From assembly GCF_964355755.1 (NCBI RefSeq), contig NC_092673.1, positions 28,525,001 through 28,589,000 on the forward strand: a DNA stretch of 64,000 nt, given 5' to 3'. This stretch comes from Antedon mediterranea. Its lineage: Eukaryota > Echinodermata > Crinoidea > Comatulida > Antedonidae. The notes under the pieces are model-generated. The model was given only the letters and a program-made list of their open reading frames with translations, was not told the DNA's origin and did no database searches. The translations under genes were made by a program, and so were the position numbers. Position 1 is the stretch's first letter. Each line of letters opens with the position of its first letter. Of this stretch, positions 46,737 to 58,600 are shown one piece after another.

Positions 46737-47960
46737 TCTGAAAAATATATGATGAAAATGTTGTTAATATGTTTAAAAAATGTCATCAACTGATTAGCTA
46801 AAAATAGCTTACAGTTCAATTGAACAGTTTAAGGCCACCATGAATTCTAGGCCTAGAAAACAATTAGGATTCCCAATAATTAGTCAGTCCGGCGAACCTC
46901 GCTCGCTCGCTTTGTGTACCGTTTATTCATAAACTGTTTCATCTGAAACCCCGTGTAGCCTGGGCCTACACATTTGTTTCTATTTCTATAGCAAACTTTT
47001 TATCTATTTAGAATTGGAAACTATTTTAGATAACACTTTATATACTTACGAATAATTTTATTAAATGTATGATATGGAATTTACGAAATCAAAGAAATTA
47101 TGGGCAAATTTGCCCTCTCTGTTTTCTAAATTACGGGCGCTGCCATTTTGGTACAGGTCATTAGAAACGAGGGATGTGTAGGTCATGTGTAAAGTCTTTT
47201 TTAAACCATTTTCTTATTGTTGCAAAATATTAATAATCTGTGTGTAAATAAATAAAAATGTGTTTGTAATATTGTATATAGTGTAATTTTATCTAACTTT
47301 AAAAAACATGAATAATTAAACAAAACTTGATTCATCCAAAATTGAAAATGGATTATTCCAAAACTAAGCCTGAGAAAGGTCAGTCTGGGTTCGTGAAACA
47401 AAAAAACGTGACTGCATGTGGATTTCGGTTTCAACCATTTATGATTTAATCGTGCTTGTTTTTCAGAGGAAAGGTATCTGACAATACATTTAAAGTTTAA
47501 TTGTGCAAGTTAAACTCGCATAGATATTGTAAGTTATTGTTTTATTATTAAGTCGCGTGTAAATTATTGTTTTTTTTAATCTGAAAAATCCTAGGCAAGC
47601 TAACTAGAGAGAGGCCTGGAAATAGGCCTAACTAACGTACTACTACTACACACTACTGTAGAGCCTAGCTAGGAAGTAGGCTAGCTAGCTATAGCCTATA
47701 GTATAATGACAGACATGAGACAGTGTCAGTAGTGATGACTAGGCAATGCCATACGTTGTTCATGCAGCAGTAGATAAAGCATGACCTAGCAAGTTAGGAG
47801 TTATGTTGTACATGTCATGTGTACAAATATTTTGTTTGTTCGACCATGAGATGGATGAATGGTTTATTATAAATATAAATATAATATCTGAGAAACTAAA
47901 TAAATGTTTCAAGGAAATGAAAGAATATGAGACTTAATATAATTTTTTTTTATTTACAGA
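46737..47960. promoter_or_regulatory. Head-to-head promoter region of ZZZ3 and SURF6
   Basis: The two start codons are 1.24 kb apart and divergent. On the minus strand a donor-like GTAAGTAT at 47049 and an acceptor at 46738 (TTTTTCAG) outline a non-coding ZZZ3 first exon, with its 5' end near 47,100-47,160. That area contains GGGCGCTGCCATTTTGG. On the plus strand the SURF6 ATG sits exactly after an acceptor (TATTTACAG at 47951-47959), so SURF6 also has an upstream non-coding exon. No TATA box is convincing. A shared bidirectional promoter near 47.15-47.35 kb is an inference. Confidence 0.55.
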
Positions 47961-50690
47961 TGGAGGAGACGGACTTATTGAAGCGTCTTACTGATCGCAA
48001 TCGATACTTTAATCAGATGGTTAATCTTATTCCAGCAAAGTTTTACTTCAGCAATGAGGACAAACAATATGGATTCTATGGCAAAGAAAGTTCAGGTAGT
48101 GTAGAGTATTTATTTAATAAAAGGGACGCTTTACGATAATAATTTTATATAATTTGTATCAAACTTAGTACCGATAGCTATGCTGCACAAAGTTAAATAA
48201 TAATAATAATATGGTTTGATTATTTCACACCGTTTATAAGATTCTTATGTATAATATAATTTTAAGTTAGTTGTTAATTTTACTCATTTGTTCTTGAGAA
48301 TGGTTCCGGAATGTCAATTTTTTTTGTCATTAAATTTTATTTTAAATTGTTATTTATTACTGATTTATAGGAAAGGTTCCTAGTCACAAAATTCAGAAGT
48401 CAAAGAAAAAGAAACTTGATCCTGCTCAACACAAGAGTGTTACAAAGATTCAAGAAGTACTCGCAGAAAAGGAAGAAACTGAGCGTGCTGAACAGGAAAG
48501 GACAAAAGACAACCCTGAAATCACTACACAAGTAGAAAATCTAGACATTCATGATCATACAGGTTTGAGATATTATATTATTATGTTTATTTAGTTAATT
48601 TTATTAGTCAAAGATGTATTGTCCCCCAAAAACATGAAAAATGAATCAAAATCAGAATTTAAATATGCCATTTTTAATCACTTCTGCAAAAAACAAAAAA
48701 AAATAATAATTATTATTTCACTTATTTATAAAAGAAACGTTTAATTTTAACCAAAAACCATTGTCTGACAGACAATGTTTTGCTTTAAATTAAATTACAA
48801 TTTTTTTCAGGAAAATAATTTTTTTTAAATGTAGTTATTGGTTAAAGTGAATAACTACAGTCGACTCCGCCTAAGTTGAATTCGCGTAAGTCAAAAAATC
48901 GCAAAAGTCAAATTTTTCGGAAAGTCCCAATTCTTTCCTATACGTTATTGTGTAATTTTTATTTGTAAGTCAAATTTTTCCAAGTTGAAATTTGTCTAAG
49001 TCGACGTCTTTTTGCGGTCCGAATACACACATTCTTTAGTGATTTATATTGTATAAGTCGAAGTCACAAATTACGCGGCAACAACGCGCTAAAAAAGACG
49101 ATGAAACGTACATAATTCAATAAACAAACGACAGAGGGGATAATGTGGGACCATATCGGTTCTCTCAAGCAGGTTATATAGTATAGGCGGCGTCCTACAA
49201 CTCGCGCTAGTGTATAGTGTATGAGTTGTTTTTCAGAGTTGAAAACTTGAGCGGCGTTTTGTGGGTACCTATTTTGTGCTAGACAGATGGCAATAAACAA
49301 TGGATACCGATTTCGAATAAGAACCGAAATGTATTTATTATACGTTTTTGTATTGTTTCGGGCTTAAACCATAAAAGAAAATACAGTTTATCATTGCCGA
49401 TAAAGAGGCTTAGCATTTATTAGGCCTAGCTAGCTAGCTATTAAAGCAAACTCAATTCAAGAAGGCTCATCACGTGGGCCGCGATCGCAACAAGGCAGTG
49501 TCCACTAGGCCTAGCCATAGTGCGGCTAGTGAGTGAGCCTAGGCCTAGCATTTTTTTTTTGCAAATCAGTGAGTAAACCTTGGCCTAGGCCTAGCATTTT
49601 TTTTGCAAATCTGTAAGTCGAAGTTCGCGTAACTCAAATTTTTATACCGGTCCCATTAGATTCGACTTAGGCGGAGTCGACTGTATATGACATTAAAATG
49701 GCATATTTAACAAAAAAAATGTTTAGGGGGACAATATACCTAATCCTGTTTTATAGTTAATTTAATCAATTGGCCCTTTGATCTGGCTAATGTTTATAAT
49801 TAAATGACTACGTAGATAAAAATATTGATTTCATTTCATTCACATTAATTTGAAGCAGTCCATACCTTCTTTCACAAAACAATGTAAGATATCCTGAGTA
49901 TTAAATGTATTATCTTTATTTTTCAGATGAATTTAAGAAGAAAATTCCTACCAAACCAATCAGTGTTGAGAAAATCAATAGTTCCGAATCAATTGAAGAG
50001 TTGCGTGAAAAATTACACGTAAAAATTGCGCGTATGAAAAATAAACGTAATACGCTGGATAACACGAACAATGGTATACCTACAAAACTATTAAGAAAAC
50101 TGTCGCAAGATCAGAAACAAGAAAGACTTGAGGCAATTAAAAAATCTAAAAAGGAGCTTAAAAAAGCAAGCGTGAATAAAAAGAGTAAGGGAGACGAAGC
50201 CGATAAGCCAACAGCACCCCCTGTTTTGAATAGCGAGGGCGAGGTTGTGTTTAGTAAATTTGAATTTACTAATTCAAGTGAAAAAAAGAAGAAATGGGTG
50301 AAGAAGAATCAACCAAGAAGTAATAGAGATTACACAAGGTTGTTAATGAAGGCGGAAATGGACGCAAAAAAGATGAAAGAACTGAAAGAGACGGATCCAG
50401 AGAAAGCTAAACAAACGGCAGAGAGCCAGGCATGGAAGAAAGCGCTCCTGAAAGCCGAGGGAACTAAAGTAAAAGACGATCCTAATCTAATTAAACAAAC
50501 AATGAAGAAACAAAAGAAAATAAAACAAAAGAGCGCAAAGCAATGGAACGAAAGAATTGAACAACAAGAAAAAACAAAGAAAGATAAACAGGAGAAACGA
50601 ACAAAAAATATTCAATCGAGAAAAGATCAAAAACAAAAGAAAAAGGTTAAACGCTTGCAGAAGAAGGGTAAACTACTTCCTGGCTTCTGA
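47960..50690 (+). CDS. SURF6: SURF6, nucleolar ribosome-biogenesis protein
   Basis: Nucleolar, very basic RNA/DNA-binding protein. SURF6 and its yeast relative Rrp14 act in pre-rRNA processing and subunit assembly. Coding exons: 47960-48095, 48371-48562, 49927-50690. They join in frame to 363 aa (human 361). The N-terminus carries LVNLIPAKFYFS-like sequence (MVNLIPAKFYF), conserved in invertebrate and fungal homologues. The middle is Lys-rich (KIQKSKKKKLD). The C-terminal SURF6 domain (about 195-363) contains GEVVFSKFEF, NRDYTRLLMKAE, WKKALLKAEGTKVKDD and QWNERIEQQEKTKKDKQEKR, and the end, KKGKLLPGF, resembles human KKGRILPQ. Intron 2 hosts an 826-bp Tigger-like transposon. An AATAAA lies 115 bp after the stop. 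The start is the first ATG after the splice acceptor. Confidence 0.94.
48858..49683. mobile_element. 826-bp Tigger/pogo-like non-autonomous transposon (SURF6 intron 2)
   Basis: The ends are CAGTCGACTCCGCCTAAGT and ACTTAGGCGGAGTCGACTG, flanked by TA duplications at 48856-48857 and 49684-49685. Inside the ends, words such as CGCGTAAGTCAAA and AAGTCGAAGTTCGCGTAA repeat in both orientations, as in Tigger termini. Near the right end AGGCCTAGCATTTTTTTTGC-AAATC is duplicated in tandem (about 49539-49615). No transposase frame. Confidence 0.88.
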
Positions 50691-50804
50691 TGACTTTTTA
50701 AACAATTTTTCAATTAATTTTTTTAAATCAGTCAATAATTGTCAAATAGGTTTTGATATTGGACTGTTGTTATTAGGGTACATCACTACATTTTAATTTT
50801 GTGA

Positions 50805-50810
50805 AATAAA
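50805..50810 (+). terminator. Polyadenylation signal of SURF6
   Basis: AATAAA lies 115 bp downstream of the SURF6 stop codon, and T-rich sequence follows. Confidence 0.65.
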
Positions 50811-52088
50811 TATATTTGTACAGATGCTACAACCGTAATCTAAGATATTTTCTACTTGAATGGAAACCCTTAAATAATACTGTAAATATTTCTTTTTAAC
50901 TGCCTTTGTTTTTTTTTAAACATACTGGGAAAGAAATTTAATAATTATTAAGCTTTCTTTGCTTTAATATTCTAATAAAAAGAGATTAAACTGCTGTGAA
51001 AAAATGTTACCACACTAGTCCTGATGATCAACATGATAATATTTTGTGGGAACTTAGGACGATAAAGAATAACAAAGAATAATTTACACTTCTGGGAGTG
51101 GTTTTGTTTCTCATTGGTTGGTGTGTCATTCTTTGATCTTTCCATATATATATATTTATGTTTCATAGGGCTAGTACACAAAAGTATGTAACACTTGTAA
51201 CTTAACTTTATCATGAGTCGTACATTATTTTAATTCATCTCCATTGTTGTACGAGTGCTATAACTTAACATGTTTACCTCAACAAGTAGTCATGTGATTA
51301 CTATTTGAAGTATACAAATAGATTATATTAAAAACTATAATTACAATACAGTAATTGCTTACTTTGTGGTTTGGTTTGTGGTTTACTGTTTTTTTTTGGA
51401 CCGTTTCCTTTTTTTAACTCAATCAATGGCGATCTTGGCGTGTCATAGTCTTCGTGTTACTGTGTGATGATTTGTGGATCTTTTTCGCGATCGGAGGATC
51501 ATGTTGTTTTCATGTTAAAACGACATTTAATCAAAATGATCAGCTAAATTAGCATTCCAAATAAATTAGGATAAACATGATTTCCTTTTCCGTTACTCTG
51601 GTATGCATTTTTAAAAAATATATTTAGTTTTTGCTTGAGTAATCCTGTTCTAGGCCTAGCCTGGAAACCTGAGAATTGTTTACCCTTTCTGAGTTTGTGT
51701 TTCCTGTCTACTGTTTGTCCTCAAGTCGTTTAGTCCTTGTTTATTTCCATATAGAATGTTTATGATTGATAATAATACCAGAAGTCTTATTTAAAACTTT
51801 ATATATAATTCGTTTTTAAACAATTTATTACATAATTTTACCTGAGCCTCAAGTAAAATTAAGGCTAAGCATAGGCCTAGTTAGTAATAAAATAGTATTA
51901 GTAGGCCTAAACTGTTTTCTAGAAGCTAGGCCTAATTACATAACATGTACCATGGAGGTAGGCTATACCAAAGAACTTATAGCACAAGAATATCCTGTTC
52001 TAAACACAGTATCGGAAGTACAGGGTTAAAAGGTCAAACTGGGCGACGCCATTTCACAGCATGGAGCAGCGCCCCCTCCAAACTAGGA
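50811..52088. other. Intergenic region between SURF6 and FBXO38
   Basis: AT-rich to about 52,000, then GC content rises. No gene recognised. The last part is the probable FBXO38 promoter. Confidence 0.45.
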
Positions 52089-52576
52089 AGTCAATTACTC
52101 TACCTCCCCTAGAGTATTAGCAGAACCCCTCTATGATTTTGACTTTCTAATTTGATGCGGGCGCCCTACTCCTCAGTCAATTACTCTACCCCCCCCCCCT
52201 AGAGTATTAGCAGATCCCCTCTATGATTTTGACTTTCTAATTTGATGCGGGCGCCCTACTCCATGGCTCACAATGGCGCCACCCATAGCTCTATTCTATC
52301 CCACAATGCCTTTCGAAATTGTTACGCGCTTCGGACGAACAGGAGATTCTTGTGTTATAAGTTCTTTGGCTATACCTCCTTGCTCCATGCATATACTAAC
52401 CCAGCCCAGAATCTACATCTGGCAGGGACTATTCTGTAAGAAGTGCATAAGCGCTAACAATTTGTTGAAGCATGTCGTAGGACTACGTATTGAGTGGTTA
52501 CAAACAAACTTTTTATTCAAAACACCGTCTCACCAGATGAATAACATCACAATAATATATTATTTATATTTTGTAG
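52030..52576 (+). promoter_or_regulatory. Probable FBXO38 promoter and 5' UTR, with an 86-90-bp tandem duplication
   Basis: A relatively GC-rich block contains GACGCCATTTCACAGCATGG, GCGCCCCCTCC and AATGGCGCCACCC. Two tandem copies lie at 52089-52174 and 52175-52262. Both contain AGAGTATTAGCAG and GATGCGGGCGCCCTACTCC, and the second has an expanded C tract. A splice acceptor (TTTTGTAG) ends at 52576, 34 bp before the FBXO38 ATG, so an upstream non-coding exon is expected here. Confidence 0.55.
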
Positions 52577-52610
52577 GTAGTGGTTTTGTTTAAGTGGTAG
52601 AAGTTTGACA

Positions 52611-55600
52611 ATGGATGGACTTGCAACAGGAGACAAAATGGAGGAAGTTCAAGATGACACCGACTTCCTTAGTAGGCTTTCATTTGAGATGCTCGTAAGA
52701 ATATTGCGCTACTTACCAGTCCAGTCTCTGTTGCGCCTTGAGAGGTTGTCACGACATCTCCAGAAAGCAGTTGCACTTCACTTGCAGCTGGTCAAGTCTT
52801 TGGACTTCACCTCCGATAAGTGGCACGGATGGATGCCAGAAACAATAGATGATGAGGCATTACATCATCTTCTAAGTCGCTGCATAGACATCGAGTACAT
52901 TTACGGACTTCATCCAAAAAATCTTCTTCTACGCCAAGAAGATGAAAAAGACAGTGAGAGAAAAATCAGCATTGCTGGTATTATTAATGCTCTCCAGCTC
53001 TGTCAACATTTAATTGGTGTCGAGATTTCTGACATTCATCTCCTTGAAGCCATTCTGACGGAATTATCGAACATTGAAATTCTTGGACACTTCAGAAATC
53101 GGAATGGTTGTTTTCCATGCAGTGAGTCGTCACAATTGACGTTACCAACGACCAGCAAGCTAACATGCCTTCACCTTTATGGAATCCTTATGCCTGAACT
53201 TCCAGCCTTGAACGGACTGGATGAACTACATCTACAATTTGTAAAATTTTCAAATCCACAACCCTTTCAACATTTTCAGAGCCAATGGCTTCTTTCATTC
53301 ATGATGCACAACTGTATTGGTCCAACGAACCCGCTGCATTATGTACCGTTGTTGACTGCCTTGGGTAACGCTACGCATCTGCGTCGTTTAGATCTTGTCA
53401 GAGTTCCGTTCCTGGGAGGTCTTTTGCAACATGTGGTCGAAGACGTGTGGAAAAAAGGTGGTTTCTCTGGAGTTGAAAAGGTTTGCAATATTGTTGAAAT
53501 AATAATTGAGTAAATTGTATAATCAAATTTGTATTCATATACATCATATCCGGCCTGGGTCCATCAATAAAATTATTATTACTTTAAATTAACTTTGACA
53601 TACTCTACTACTGTACTCTATTAATTCAGGCTTTAAGGATCTCTTGGTAATTTTAGATTTAAATTTATAATATTTTTTTTTTTTATTAAACTTTGTTTAA
53701 TAAGGGTGACTTAAAACAGCTGGGGCTGACATGCATAAGGCCCTCAACACCAACACCACACACACAATGGGAATGATAACAAATACAAAAAGAAGAGAAA
53801 AAGGAAAACAAAACATTACTGTACTCTTTTCATCAAGTTTAAACTTAATTGAATCATACAGTAACACTGTTTGTTAAACCATTGTTTTTCAGGTACGAAT
53901 TGGAACATGCAAAAACTGCTTTGAAACTGATATAGGCTATCTTCTACTAGCGTCTGAGTACTGGTTAGAAGAGCTGTCTCTGCAGCCATCTCTGTCAAAA
54001 GACAGCTTCTTCTGGGCACTTAAGCTAGCTAAGGTCACTTTCAACATGTTTGAAACTCTGGAACTAGGCTACATCCATCCATCCATTAAATCTGGTGAAT
54101 GGACAAACCAGCGGTTTGTAGAACATGGTTTGACAGACTATACCGAGTCACCAGGACTGATATCAGATATGGGAATGAAGATTGTAGAACTTGTGTTTAA
54201 CTCTGTCATCAGCTTGACAATTCATAACTGCCCTCATCTCCAGAATCCTCTGTTGTGGGGTGAAGAAGAGAGTAAGTTTTGAAAATGTAATTATTTAATA
54301 TTAAATAAATCCGAAGGGAAATTAACAATAAAAAGACAAAGCTTTGTAGATATAGTGACTGGATCACAATGGAGATACAAATAAAGCTAAATAAAAACGA
54401 AAGGGAAAAAGTCAGAAAGAATATGCCAAGGTTTCAGATAATGCTAATTTATTTATTATAAATTGTACATTTATATGTATTTTTATCTCTCTTCAGCCAG
54501 AATTTTGAATGTCTAAAAAGAACAACATTAATTTTGTACTTTATACAATGCATTCTGAAAACCAACTAAAGGGTTCATTCTAGTAGAATTTAACACATCT
54601 TTGGAAGTGGACTTTGGGGATTTGAACAAAGACCCTAGAATCGCTAGGCAAAAATCATAACAATTGACTACTTAACTCTTTATTTCTTTACAAAAATAAA
54701 TAGAAAAGTGGGAATGGCTAAAGAGTTTACATCTGGACCACTGCCATTCTATCCAACTGGACAAGTTTTGCCAGTGGTTGACCAATGACCTTCCAGTCAT
54801 TCACGATATCAGAATTGAGCACATGTTTAGAGCACCACCGAAAGGTTGCTCTCGGGTTGGATTGAGCGCTGGAACAGGGCTAGGTGTGTCATCTGCACTT
54901 GTGGCCCCAATTGGCCAAACGGATGCAGCACCAAATAGCGCAGATAACCAGGAAGGTAAGTACAATTTATAAATACTTAAGCCCTCCTCTGTACTTGTTG
55001 TTGTTTTTATGATTGCAATAAAGAATAAATTATAAGGATAAAACTAATTAATATATTTAATTTTTACACCGCAGTAAGCGTCAATGCTAATCAAACTGTA
55101 GAAGTAGATGAGAAGATAAATTGGGACTTGCAGCCAGAAACCTCAACTAACTCACTGAATGAGAAAGGCTGTCAATCAACCAGTGTTCAACCGCCATTAC
55201 ACCAGCTTGATACCGGCCCACGGTACGGCAAACTTCCTAAAGACGATAGTAGTGAACAATCAGAGGCCAGAGGGTCTAGACACTATGAATCTCGCAAGGA
55301 GGATGAAAATAAAGAAATATCAAAACCAGAAGCAAAAGATGTGAAAAAAAGCATCAAAAGGAAATCAGGTGGCTCTTCCTCTCCATCAACTCCTCCTGCA
55401 TTTTTATCAAAACCACCATTTTGCTCGCCATCTTTACCCCAAGCGGTAAAACCGTTACCTACATCATCAACATCTTTACCCTCATCAGAACCTTTGTCAT
55501 CACCATCACAATCCGTACCACCATCAACATCATCACAATCAGCATTAGCATCCTCACAATCAGCATCATCATACTCCATCTCATCAACATCATCATCGTA

Positions 55601-58600
55601 CCGCAACTCCTCTTCAACAGATACACTTTCTTCACTTTTAGCAAACCCAGAACCGTCATCATCCGTTGGCCAATCATCTTGTGCCAATAAAAATGACGAG
55701 TCTATCAAAGATTCACCATCAAAGAAAAAACGAAGGCATAGCCAAACAGATGAAACTAACTCCGCAAAAACTCCAGCAACTGGCAGTGATCTCCATCAGC
55801 GATCGTCGTCGGAACATAACACGGCGATGCAGAATCGTTGTCCAACTCTTGAGGAAAACTTTGGTCTTACAAGCAAAGCGTACGTGCAAGAATGTACCTA
55901 TCATGACCATTCGGGTCAGATGATGATTCGTGCAGTGCGTACTCAAAGTGGCCAGAGCAGTGTTATCATACCAAGTAGTGACCTTGTGGGTGACCCCGAT
56001 GTACAACCAGGGAGCAGTGCATTACATGCTGACCAACTGAAGAGTGGAGAACGTACGACGACTGTAGAATCCACTCTGAAACCTGACAATTCTATTGAGA
56101 AAGATCTGGATAAAACCTGTTCAGAATCCTGTGGTAAACGTAAATTACCAAACGAACAATGTGATTTGAAAAATTTTTCTGCCGATAACAAAAATACCAA
56201 AAAAAGGTCTTTCTCGTCTGAGTCAGCTGTCACCACTTGTGATGCCATCTTTAGTAATGCATCCGAACACACTGACAATGTTCTTGAAGAAAACATTGAT
56301 ACCAGTATGGATAGCACACAAGAAGACTCATTACCAACTACATCTACTGAATCCAAAAGACAACATCTTCTTGATACAAAACAGTCCAATCAGAACAAAC
56401 CTTTTTCAACATGTGATGTAAAAAATTCACTGACTTCAAAAAGTACAAATGCTAGCCCTACGAAAAAGTCTCAAAGTGACAAAAAAGTCTCAACTAAGAA
56501 CCAGTCCACCAGTACTAGTGATCCTGTACCAGAGGATGATCCAGTACAAGTGATGGTTATAACGTCCAAAACTTTAGAAGGTTTAACTCTTGACTCATGT
56601 GGTATATCACATCTGCATTTGACAGATTGCCCCCAACTTCAAACATTATCAGGTAAATAGCAGTCAATATTGTTTTTGTATGGATTACTGTACCATATTT
56701 ATATAGTATATACAGTTATACAGTATTTTTTACAATGGTATTCTGAAGACACATAGCTACATGATTTTACTACATTTCGTCATTTTGTTCAAATCTAACC
56801 CTAGCCATCGGTGCAAGTTCGGTGCTCTAGGAACTACTGATCTTGACACAACCTCCCCCCATCCCCCAATCCCCATAGATTGAGTATATAATACAATTTA
56901 CGTCAGAGTAGAATGAAACATCTGACCAATGACATGATAGAAGCACTGAAGCGTAACGGTGCATTTTTACACATTATCATGGGTTATAGATCACCCGAAA
57001 TGAGTACATTTACTGATAGTTTTACTGGTAGTATGTCAAATAATTACAGTATTTATTACTTTTAAATACGGTAACGATTTGGAATAAATTTGTTTCAATT
57101 TAGTATATTTGAAAGTTTAATTATTTACAAAAGAATTGTAAAGTGCATTTTAAAACATTTATATTGCATTTATTGGGCAATTATTATTAGCTTCAATTTC
57201 AGTGAATAAAGGTTATAACATGTAATGCTAATTTGCATAGTTTTCAGGGTTACTGTCTCTTGTGATAATGGAGTTTGTTTATAAACAATAAATTGAGTAT
57301 AATTGTTACAGTATGGTAATAATAGTAAAATAAAACTAAAAATGTTCGATTCGGAATCCTCAACAGAAAAACTGTACTTCTTTATTTAAATGGTAAATTG
57401 TAAAATTCGGCTAAACACAAAATATGTTGAGTTATTAATCATGCAAATAGTTATAAACGTTATATAATTTATTTATTTATTTATTTCAATAATATTTAGT
57501 GGTCCAATAAAGAAATATTATTAACACCATACTCAACATTAATGTCCCAATTGAGTGCCAATTTACATTAAATTGTGGCAATAATTTTATTTGAAATCTT
57601 TTTTGCAGGTTATGATCTACAGATGTTACGAGAGGTAAAAATGAAGAACTGCCCGAATCTCATTCGTATAGACTTTTCACACGTACCATGTCTGTCAAAT
57701 GCTGCTCTACTAGAACCTATATTATGGCTACCACCTACTTGCAGTAGATTTGTCAATTTGCGTCCATTACATATGGTAATTACGTCAAGTTTACTTTATT
57801 TTATAATATTAATGATGTATCACATAGCCTATGAACAATTTTTGGCCCTCAAGAAAAATATAATTCTCTCTGGGGGGATCTCAAATGTTATAATACACCC
57901 CTAAGCAGTCAATATCTGTATAATATTACATAGCCTATGTAAATACGCTAACGTGATTGGTTGAAACTGCATCACATGACTACCGCTGCGAGGATCGTAA
58001 ATCGTATATATCCTCGAGAACGATGATATTGACTGTGTAATTTTCGCGTAATTATCGTGTCCCCTGTCATTAAACATATAGATTCTCGAGTACGATGATA
58101 TTGACTGTGTAATTTTCGTGTGCCAACACTCGCGTTGTCGATAAATAAACAAAAGTCATCAACTCGATCTTGAACTTGGGTGGAATTGTCACTCCATCGC
58201 AAGACAACGCTTCAACCGCTGCGCCACGAAAGTTGCTTGAAGAAATTAATCATCTAAACTATTTAAACTATGCATACATAGCGCCCTCATTTGTTATAAG
58301 TTCACCCTAAATGTGATGAAACACCGTTTGTGATTGGTCAATACTCACGGTAGTAACCTAGTAACTAGTACGCGCTGAACATCCGGTGATTCGGCTCCTC
58401 GAAGATCGAGAAGAAGACGAATTGTTTATTCGGCCTACCTGATTATAATATTATTATTTTTAATAGGCTTATTGATGGAAATTCTTCTGTTAATTTAAAC
58501 GACCTAGGCCTAAGTGAATATTTTATTGCCAAGGAATCATTAATTAGTAATTATCTGTATATTATTCTTCGCAAGGTAAGGTGTCTAGGCAGGCTTGTTT

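Noticed and set aside
52273-52593. 106-codon frame directly upstream of FBXO38
   Set aside because: It ends before the FBXO38 ATG and spans the UTR acceptor, and the peptide resembles nothing known. More likely 5' UTR or promoter sequence.
55283-55708. 141-codon antisense open frame, Asp-rich, opposite the FBXO38 Ser-rich exon
   Set aside because: It is the complement of TCA/TCC serine codon runs in the real gene. Such runs remove stops from the other strand, and the peptide is low-complexity.
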